DNA from: Pirellulales bacterium
Lineage (GTDB): Bacteria; Planctomycetota; Planctomycetia; Pirellulales; JAEUIK01
Assembly (NCBI GenBank): GCA_019745975.1
Contig: JAIESQ010000050.1
Coordinates: forward strand, 1 to 53,392
Direction of reading: 5' to 3'
Length of the DNA: 53,392 nucleotides
Under the pieces are notes generated by a model that was not told where the DNA came from, did not search any database, and saw only the letters and a list, made by a program, of their open reading frames with translations. The position numbers were made by a program, and so were the translations under genes. Shown in pieces: positions 47,210 to 53,392 of the stretch. Each line of letters opens with the position of its first letter. Position 1 is the first letter of the stretch.

Positions 47210-48196
47210 ATGTCCGGATCCAAACATCGATCTCCCTGGCTCCCAATCGCGCTTGGCGCTACAGGCGCGGCGACCGGGCGGGATTCGAGTTGTGGACGGC
47301 TAAGGTTTGGCGTTCCAGCGGGTTTTCGCCTTGATCGCTCGCGCGCGGCCCAGCGCATGTTTGGCTTGCGCGCTGTGCGCGACAACGACGGGCCACCGGA
47401 GATCCTCGTCGTTGTACGACCCTTTTACACGGCTGGCCAATCGCTCCTCGGGTGGCTGGCAGACCAACGTGATGCCACGCCAACTCCGGGCCGCAGCGTG
47501 GTGCAATGCCGGCCGCGCGAGGTTGCCGGTGTCGAGTGCGGATTCGTCGAAGTCATCGACGAGCGGGAGCAACGTCGCGACGTCAGCTACGTGCGCGCGG
47601 TTGCCGGCTGGCAACTGGTCGCCGGCTTTCGGCTGGCAATCGGCCAGCGCGGGCGTCGCACACTCGATGCCGCGGCGCGCGAGGTCATCGCCAGCGCCGA
47701 ATTGCAGGCGCCGCCATTCGATCCCGATGCCGCCGACGCCACCGGCCGCGTCTCGATCTACACCTCCGGGTTCTCCATCAAACTGCCTGCCAAGTGGGAG
47801 CGCCAGGACCTCTTCGGACAGGTGATCGTTTACGCTCCGGGCACGGGCTTTCGCGCCCGCATTAACTTCACGGCCAACAGCGACGACGAGACGGATTGGG
47901 AATCGCCCGACGAACCAATCGAGGGCATGCGGACCGCGCTACCGCTGCTAAACGATCGCGTGCGATTGCAGAAGCCGAAGCGGATTATGGTCGCGGGGCA
48001 GCGTGGCTGGCGGCTCGACTGGCGCGGCGTACTGAAGCGCAACGAACTGCCGGTGCGTGGGATCCAGATCGCGGTGCCGCACAACGGCCGCGGCGCCGCA
48101 ATTGCCTATACGGCGGCAACGGCTGATTTCCCGCGTCACGAGCCTGTGTTGCTAAGGATGCTCAAGTCGATCCGCTGGCCCAAAAAAGCGCGATGA
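47210..48196 (+). CDS. Unknown protein with two related alpha/beta domains (DcrB/PsbP-like)
   Basis: A 328-residue protein with a tandem layout: residues ~35-165 (GVPAGFRLDRS to AAREVIASAEL) and ~180-325 (SGFSIKLPAKWERQ to LLRMLKSIRWPKK). Each half starts with a (G/F)(S/V)...PA(G/K)(F/W) turn and ends in a helix, a pattern seen in DcrB/PsbP-like folds; this is a weak inference. No clear signal peptide. ATG 47210. Confidence 0.55.
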   Translation: MSGSKHRSPWLPIALGATGAATGRDSSCGRLRFGVPAGFRLDRSRAAQRMFGLRAVRDNDGPPEILVVVRPFYTAGQSLLGWLADQRDATPTPGRSVVQCRPREVAGVECGFVEVIDEREQRRDVSYVRAVAGWQLVAGFRLAIGQRGRRTLDAAAREVIASAELQAPPFDPDAADATGRVSIYTSGFSIKLPAKWERQDLFGQVIVYAPGTGFRARINFTANSDDETDWESPDEPIEGMRTALPLLNDRVRLQKPKRIMVAGQRGWRLDWRGVLKRNELPVRGIQIAVPHNGRGAAIAYTAATADFPRHEPVLLRMLKSIRWPKKAR

Positions 48197-48229
48197 ATCG
48201 CTGCGTTGAGCCGAACGACTTGTCGCACC

Positions 48230-49570
48230 CTACAAAATAAACCGGCTCAGGTCCTCGTCCTTGGCCACCGCGGCCAGCCGCTCCCTGACGTACGCCGCGT
48301 CGATCTTCACCTGCGAGCCACCTTTGTCCGGCGCGTCGAAGCTCAGCTCTTCGAGCAAGCGCTCCATGATCGTATACAGCCGGCGGGCCCCGATGTTCTG
48401 CGTCGATTGATTCACTTGGAAGGCGAAATCGGCCAGCGCCTCGATCCCATCGGTCGAGAACTCAAGCCCCACCCCTTCGGTCTCCAACAGCGCCGCATAT
48501 TGCTTGGTGAGCGCACTGCGCGGCTCGGTCAAGATTCGCACGAAGTCCTCTTTCGTCAGATCCTTGAGCTCCACGCGAATCGGAAATCGCCCTTGCAGCT
48601 CGGGCATCAGGTCGCTTGGTTTGCTGCGATGGAACGCTCCGGCGGCGATAAACAGCACGTGATCGGTGCGCACCTGGCCGTACTTGGTTTGCACGGTCGT
48701 CCCTTCGACGATCGGCAGCAAATCGCGCTGCACTCCTTGCCGGCTGACATCGGCCCCGCGCGTGTTGTCGCTGGCGCTCACCTTGTCCAGTTCGTCGATG
48801 AAAATGATCCCCAAGTCTTCGGCCAGTTCGATGGCGCTGGAGTTCACCTTTTCCTGATTGATGAGGTGCTCGCACTCCTGATCGAACAGCACCCGGCGCG
48901 CCTCCGACACGCTCATTTCGCGCCGGCTGGTCTGCTTGGGCATGATCTTCTCGAACATCCCTTGCAGGTCGAAGTCCATCTGCTCCATGCCCATGCCGGT
49001 GAACATCATCGGCGCGGCTTTGCGTTCGATGGCCACTTCGACCTTGCGCTCGTCGAGCCCGCCGGTCGCCAAGAGCGAACGCATTTTCTCGCGCGTCCGC
49101 TGGTAGCGCTCGGGCGTGTCGGGGCTGTCGGCGCTCGTGGCGTCGAACGACCGCGGCGCGGGAGCCAAGAGATCAAGCAGCCGTTCTTCGGCGCGGCGGT
49201 GGGCTTCGTCCTCGACGTTCTTGCGTTCGCTCTCGCGCACCAGGCCGATGGCGTTTTCGACCAGCTCGCGCACCATGCTCTCGACGTCACGGCCGTAGTA
49301 GCCCACTTCGGTGTACTTGGTGGCTTCGATTTTGATGAACGGCGCGCCGGTCAGCTTGGCCAGCCGGCGGGCGATCTCCGTTTTTCCCACGCCCGTGGGG
49401 CCGATCATCATGATGTTCTTGGGGGCGACTTCGGGGCGCATATCCTCGGGCAGTTGCTGCCGGCGCCAGCGATTGCGCACGGCGATGGCCACGGCCCGCT
49501 TGGCGTCGTTCTGGCCGACGATGTAGCGATCCAACTCGGCGACGATCTGGCGCGGGGTCAGGTCGCGCAC
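48230..49570 (-). CDS. hslU: ATP-dependent protease ATPase subunit HslU
   Basis: A 446-residue AAA+ unfoldase with Walker A GPTGVGKT (57-64), the HslU pore loop GYYG at 90-93 (GYVG in E. coli, so Val to Tyr), Walker [10 protein letters not shown] near 255, and an inserted I domain (about 110-240). It starts at GTG 49570, overlapping the hslV 3' end by 13 bases. HslU hexamers feed substrates to the HslV peptidase. Order hslV-hslU is standard. Confidence 0.96.
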   Translation of the reverse strand: MRDLTPRQIVAELDRYIVGQNDAKRAVAIAVRNRWRRQQLPEDMRPEVAPKNIMMIGPTGVGKTEIARRLAKLTGAPFIKIEATKYTEVGYYGRDVESMVRELVENAIGLVRESERKNVEDEAHRRAEERLLDLLAPAPRSFDATSADSPDTPERYQRTREKMRSLLATGGLDERKVEVAIERKAAPMMFTGMGMEQMDFDLQGMFEKIMPKQTSRREMSVSEARRVLFDQECEHLINQEKVNSSAIELAEDLGIIFIDELDKVSASDNTRGADVSRQGVQRDLLPIVEGTTVQTKYGQVRTDHVLFIAAGAFHRSKPSDLMPELQGRFPIRVELKDLTKEDFVRILTEPRSALTKQYAALLETEGVGLEFSTDGIEALADFAFQVNQSTQNIGARRLYTIMERLLEELSFDAPDKGGSQVKIDAAYVRERLAAVAKDEDLSRFIL

Positions 49571-50100
49571 GGCATTTCCTCGATGACCAGGTTGCGATTG
49601 GTATAAACGTCGATGTCGGCGGCGATCTCCAGGGCGTGGCGAACAATTTCGACCGCGCCCAGATCGGAATGAGCGATGAGCGCCTTGGCGGCGGCCACCG
49701 CGAAGTTGCCCCCCGAGCCGATTCCCAGCACGCCGTCGGTCGGCTGGATCACATCACCCGTGCCGGTGACCAGCAGCGTATGCCGGGCGTCGACTACGGT
49801 GAGCAGGGCTTCGAGCCGGCGCAAAGCCCGATCGGTGCGCCACTCCTTGGCTAGTTCGGTCGCGGCGCGCGGCACGTTTTGCGGATAGTCCTTGAGCTTA
49901 GCCTCGAAGCGCTCCAACAGGGCGAACGCATCGGCGCTCGAGCCGGCGAAGCCGGTGATCACGCTGCCATCCAACAGCCGGCGGATTTTGACCGCGTCGG
50001 CCTTCATGATCGTATTACCCAGGCTCACCTGGCCGTCGCCGCCGATGGCCACGACGCCGCGATGACGCACCGTGAGAATGGTCGTGGAGCGGATTTTCAT
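49558..50100 (-). CDS. hslV: ATP-dependent protease peptidase subunit HslV
   Basis: A 180-residue proteasome-like Ntn hydrolase. After a short N-terminal extension MKIRS, the mature N-terminus would be Thr6 ([10 protein letters not shown]). The family block [20 protein letters not shown] and the C-terminal [10 protein letters not shown] are present. The propeptide is five residues instead of E. coli's one. It forms the HslUV protease with the overlapping downstream gene. ATG 50100. Confidence 0.96.
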   Translation of the reverse strand: MKIRSTTILTVRHRGVVAIGGDGQVSLGNTIMKADAVKIRRLLDGSVITGFAGSSADAFALLERFEAKLKDYPQNVPRAATELAKEWRTDRALRRLEALLTVVDARHTLLVTGTGDVIQPTDGVLGIGSGGNFAVAAAKALIAHSDLGAVEIVRHALEIAADIDVYTNRNLVIEEMPCAT

Positions 50101-50186
50101 AGGCGTGCCGTCGATCCTGATTACTCAGAATCGTAACACGCCTGCCGCCAAAGGATAGGACCAGAAGCCGGTGATGGGTCGGATGG

Positions 50187-50510
50187 CTACTTGGCCGCCT
50201 TGCGCTGCCCCTGGATGAACCATTTCAGGTCCTTGACGGCGCCGTCCCAATCTTCTGCACGCGCCTTGCCCACGATGCCTTCCAGGTTCTCGAAGGCTTC
50301 GGCATTCAGATGCGATTCGTCGCGCAATTGCCGCAAGCGGGCTTCTGATTGATCGATGAGTTCAAGCCTGCGCGAGGTAACGGCCGTCCACAGCGCGTCG
50401 ACCGCGGTCATCGCCTCTTCGTCGGCAACGATTTGGGGCGGCTTCGAGCAACCGGCAAAGGCCAGCAGCGCGATCCACAGGGGTAGCAGCGTCAGCGTAC
50501 TTCGGTACAT
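50187..50510 (-). CDS. Small lipoprotein of unknown function
   Basis: A 107-residue lipoprotein with a good lipobox (LAFAGC), followed by an all-helical region with charged residues (SRRLELIDQSEARLRQLRDE). It could be a small envelope or coiled-coil protein. It lies between the DUF1559 remnant and hslV, all on the minus strand. ATG 50510. Confidence 0.7.
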   Translation of the reverse strand: MYRSTLTLLPLWIALLAFAGCSKPPQIVADEEAMTAVDALWTAVTSRRLELIDQSEARLRQLRDESHLNAEAFENLEGIVGKARAEDWDGAVKDLKWFIQGQRKAAK

Positions 50511-50529
50511 GGTGTTGCTTCTTGTCGGC

Positions 50530-51047
50530 TCAATTGCCGGGCCAGGTAAAGGGTTCGCCGCTGTCGCGCGTGGACATCGCTACCCAAACAAACGGATCGC
50601 ACGATTCGGGAATGAAGTGCACGCTGCCATCGCCAAACAAGGCGTTCGATCCGCCCGGGTGCTCGCCATACGTTTCGTCGGTATGACCGAACGGATTATT
50701 CGGCGCATGAATCACAACCTGGGGTCGGTCGTGCGTGTCGGGCCCGTGTGCGCCGCCACAAAGGCGCCGCCGCTGTTGCACGCCGATGGGAATGGCGGCT
50801 TCGGGCAGGTGACCCCGTAGGGCACCACGCCGACCCACGTCTTGTCGCCCAAAACCGAGATAGTCCAGACGACGGTGGTCAGCACCAACATGAACACGAC
50901 GTATGCAATTACCTCCGACGCCGAGGTTTCCAAATCAAACCTCTGGCGTCGAGGTAGGCAGATGAAGACAAAATATGCCGTCGCAAGCGCACTACAAACG
51001 GTGATCCAAAAGGGCTTCATCGGGGCGGATTGATCGCCGCGACTCAT
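50530..51047 (-). pseudogene. Frameshifted membrane/DUF1559-like gene remnant
   Basis: One frame begins MSRGDQSAPMKPFWITVCSA at ATG 51047 and encodes two hydrophobic helices (ALATAYFVFICL and VIAYVVFMLVLTTVVWTISV), then GVTCPKPPFPSACNSGGAFV and AAHTGP. At about 50740 the useful reading switches by one base to another minus frame, which gives GPDTHDRPQVVIHAPNNP and then the DUF1559 C-terminal signature GGSNALFGDGSVHFIPES, ending at 50530. A single-base indel in the shared DNA joins the two. Neither frame alone is a complete protein, so it is a decayed gene or a sequencing error. Confidence 0.65.
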
Positions 51048-51057
51048 CGTTGGCACG

Positions 51058-53079
51058 CTACCCCCGGTCGCTCGTCGTGCGGCCGCGGGGGCGGGCTGGC
51101 TTGCGATCGGCCGCGCGGCGACCCTTTTTCGGGCTTTCGGCCAGTCCGCCGGCGGAGTCGGCATCGTCGCGCGGCAGGGCAACGTCGTAGAAGCCGATCA
51201 TCATTTCCTGATAAGTCTGCTCGCCGAAAATCACCTCTTGATTTGGATTGGGATTGGCGGCGTTCGACGACGAGTTGTTGAACTTGGCGTCGCAACGCAG
51301 CACCGTCCCCTTGGGCAGCAGCTTCGGCTCCTTGAGCTCGTAGGTGTTCTGCCAGTTGAAGTCGTAGGCCGGAATGTCGAGCAGGATTTCTTCCTTGCCG
51401 TCGGGGTAGCGAGCCGTGTAGCGGAAGGCCGAACCGCGCAGGTGCATGTGCGGATAGAGCGAAACCAACAGCACGTCCTTGCCCATGGTGCGCATCGAGT
51501 TGACGGGGTACGCCTCGGCCCGCGGCGGAATGCGGAAGACGATGTTGAACGCGGCATCGGTCCGGACCAATGTGCGCACGTTGCGCGGGTTGGCGAACTT
51601 GAGGCCCACGCTGCTCAAATCGCTCTGCGCCGTGCCGTTGGGTGTGTAGTGCATCTGGAACTTGAGCTTCGAGCCGGCGGGCACCTTCTTGGCGTAGCCT
51701 TCGGGCAACACGAGCGGACGGGCGCCGGGGGCCGTGGCCACGAGGAAGCCGTCGATCGGGATCGCGCTCTTGCGTCCGTCGGGACGCTCGACGAACACGA
51801 TGATATGGTGGACGACAGCGCGATTGCCGGGGCGAGCTTCCGCCGCCGAGATCCACATATCCTCGGTGAAGCCGGGATCGACCGTGAAGTATTGATAGTC
51901 CATCGTCCCTTCGGCTTGCACCGGGAAGGGCTGGCTCGACATCGGCAGGATCAGGTCGGGCTTGTCGATCTGCCAGCCGGCGGCGAATTTCGGCGCTTTG
52001 GGCAGCTCGCGCGCGTTGCCCTTCGGACAGCCGCCATCGACCCAAGTTGTGATCGTTTGAATCTCTTCGTCGCTCAACCTGGCGTCGTTGCCGAACGTGC
52101 CGTACTTGGGATCGGCGTGCCAGGGAGGCATACGGCGCTCGCTCACCACTTCGCGGATCATGTCTCCCCAGCCCTTGGTGTCTTCAAACTTGGCTAGCGG
52201 CATGGGGCCGATTTCGCCCGCGCGATGGCACTGCACGCAATGCTTGTTGAAGATCGGCGCGACGTCGTGGGCGAACGTGATCCGGCCGCCGTGCGGCGAA
52301 CTGCCCTCGCCTTCGTCCTGCGGGCTGCCCGGATCGAGGCTCGCGCGGCCGATCAAGCAGCCGGGGGGATCGGTCTGCGCGACGCTGACCGGTTTCTCGG
52401 CCAATAGCTCGTCGAGGGCCAGCGCCAGGTCGCGGCGCTTCGGTTCGTTGCGCTTGTAGGGGGCGCCGCGCTGGATGCCGTATTGATCGTCGATCCGTCC
52501 GCGATATCGCACCACGCGCTCGCGATCGAGCACGAATACCTCGGGCGTGCGCTTGGCGCCGAAGTGATCGGCCACCTTGCAGTCGACATCTTTGACGACG
52601 GGGAACTCGATGCCCGCCTTTTGCGACCAGGCGAACACCTCGGCGCGGGTGTCTTGTTCGTTGGAATCGATGCCCAGGAACGCGATTCCCTTGGCTTCGT
52701 ACTCCGCGGCGAGCTCGGCAAGGCGCGGGCCGTAGAGGGCCACCAACGGGCATTCGGTACCGACGAAGGCGACGACGGCGATACGGCCTTCGGCGTGTTT
52801 TTGCAACGAGACCGCGGTGTTGCGCTGATCGCGGAGCGTGAAGCTACGGATGCGGATACCGACGCCCGAGCGATCGACGTCGGCATTGATATCAGCCGCC
52901 GTGGCGGCGTCGGTCGCCGTGACGGGCTTCGGGCCGCTAGCAGGCATTGGCTTTGGTTGCCCGTCCGACGATGCGGCCAGCGCCGCCGAGACCACGGCCA
53001 ACGTGGCGAGCGCGGCCCCCGCGGTGCGCGTGCCCAGCGTGGAGGCGCTCCGAGATAGCGGTCGCACAGACTGGTGCAT
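51058..53079 (-). CDS. Fusion: redoxin + c-type cytochrome + copper type II monooxygenase-like
   Basis: A 673-residue exported protein (signal ending AALAASSDG). Domain 1, a peroxiredoxin/TlpA-like redoxin, has a single Cys in VGTECPLVALYG. Domain 2 is a haem-c site CVQCH at Cys281-Cys284-His285. Domain 3 resembles the PHM/dopamine beta-hydroxylase-type copper monooxygenase: His424-His425 (VVHHIIVF), His544/His546 (YPHMHLRG) and Met626/627 (QEMMIGFYDV), i.e. both copper sites are suggested. The mix is characteristic of planctomycetes. It may oxidise an unknown substrate using electrons via the haem. ATG 53079 chosen over upstream frame starts because the signal peptide follows. The C-terminus is low-complexity and basic. 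Confidence 0.85.
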   Translation of the reverse strand: MHQSVRPLSRSASTLGTRTAGAALATLAVVSAALAASSDGQPKPMPASGPKPVTATDAATAADINADVDRSGVGIRIRSFTLRDQRNTAVSLQKHAEGRIAVVAFVGTECPLVALYGPRLAELAAEYEAKGIAFLGIDSNEQDTRAEVFAWSQKAGIEFPVVKDVDCKVADHFGAKRTPEVFVLDRERVVRYRGRIDDQYGIQRGAPYKRNEPKRRDLALALDELLAEKPVSVAQTDPPGCLIGRASLDPGSPQDEGEGSSPHGGRITFAHDVAPIFNKHCVQCHRAGEIGPMPLAKFEDTKGWGDMIREVVSERRMPPWHADPKYGTFGNDARLSDEEIQTITTWVDGGCPKGNARELPKAPKFAAGWQIDKPDLILPMSSQPFPVQAEGTMDYQYFTVDPGFTEDMWISAAEARPGNRAVVHHIIVFVERPDGRKSAIPIDGFLVATAPGARPLVLPEGYAKKVPAGSKLKFQMHYTPNGTAQSDLSSVGLKFANPRNVRTLVRTDAAFNIVFRIPPRAEAYPVNSMRTMGKDVLLVSLYPHMHLRGSAFRYTARYPDGKEEILLDIPAYDFNWQNTYELKEPKLLPKGTVLRCDAKFNNSSSNAANPNPNQEVIFGEQTYQEMMIGFYDVALPRDDADSAGGLAESPKKGRRAADRKPARPRGRTTSDRG

Positions 53080-53392
53080 AGGCGCGCATCGACCGGCTGC
53101 CTCGCCAAGCCCGCGACACAGCGCGGACGGCGGGCCGATCGTCTCCCTCTTCTCGTATGCTGTCTGTTCCGGTTCGGCGGGCAGGGGCCAGCAGCGTGCG
53201 GACGCGCCTCCCCGAAAAGCATGCATGGTCGGCGGTTACGCCTAAGCGTATTTCGCTCGCAGAGGTGCAGACTATTCCTGTTTGCCGCGAGTTGCAAGCG
53301 GGTTTGCGTGCAGTTGGGGTGCATCCCGCGGTTTGTACTTTTCAGGCGGCTTGGTGGTAGCATCGCTGGCTGGAGAGTCGCTCCGGGCGGGT
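53080..53392. other. Right-edge intergenic sequence
   Basis: No gene supported; this should contain the promoter of the redoxin-copper fusion gene (minus strand). The window ends here. Confidence 0.4.

Overview
The window looks like chromosomal DNA of a high-GC planctomycete, most like the Pirellulales group (inference). The indicators are a DUF1559 prepilin-type protein with its glycine-rich C-terminal signature, a small RFSLRTLL-type membrane protein, a redoxin/cytochrome c/copper-monooxygenase fusion, PQQ-type propeller and GH-like secreted proteins, many lipoproteins, frequent GTG starts and weak Shine-Dalgarno sites, and many dispersed hairpin repeats. No rRNA operon, CRISPR array, prophage or integron is visible. 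Many long antisense reading frames exist but are GC-driven shadows.

Layout. 1-3.6 kb: a SWIM zinc-finger protein and a tRNA-Pro(CGG) with its own terminator. 3.8-6.0 kb: a heparinase II/III-type polysaccharide lyase. 6.3-16.8 kb (minus strand): a compact four-gene lipid/polyketide operon read as AMP-dependent acyl ligase, FabG-like reductase, free-standing ACP, then a 2642-residue iterative-type PKS with order KS, AT-like, DH, structural KR, ER, KR, ACP-ACP-ACP, GNAT. The AT-like region has lost its catalytic serine motif. 17-23 kb: a FlgI-like/HEAT lipoprotein and the chromosome-segregation ATPase SMC. 23-28.5 kb: a ketose-3-epimerase-like TIM barrel overlapping an AcpH-like gene, a PQQ-type propeller, CorA, and an NsrR-type Rrf2 repressor with a clear operator, followed by a Tll0287-like haem protein. 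28.5-32 kb: a MacA-MacB type exporter split into three genes. 32-42 kb: secreted and membrane proteins, an S9 peptidase, a large pseudopilin and a DUF1559 protein. 42-42.9 kb: a RAYT (REP-associated tyrosine transposase) bracketed by two copies of its presumed REP element, with a third inverted copy 2 kb away. 42.9-53.4 kb: a GH-like secreted protein, small lipoproteins and membrane proteins, the HslV-HslU protease pair, a frameshifted DUF1559 remnant and the redox/copper fusion.

Two things stand out. First, the PKS operon: its AT appears catalytically dead, its three ACPs are nearly identical, it is fully reducing, and it ends in a GNAT fold rather than a thioesterase. This suggests a saturated acyl chain loaded by the ligase/ACP, extended with malonyl units supplied in trans, and released by N-acylation (inference). 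Second, a dense set of hairpin repeats of several families. Some sit in frame inside open reading frames of a peptidase and a membrane protein, some supply start or stop codons, and some flank the RAYT.

Start codons were chosen from homology, spacing and overlap. Where a start is uncertain, the entry says so.
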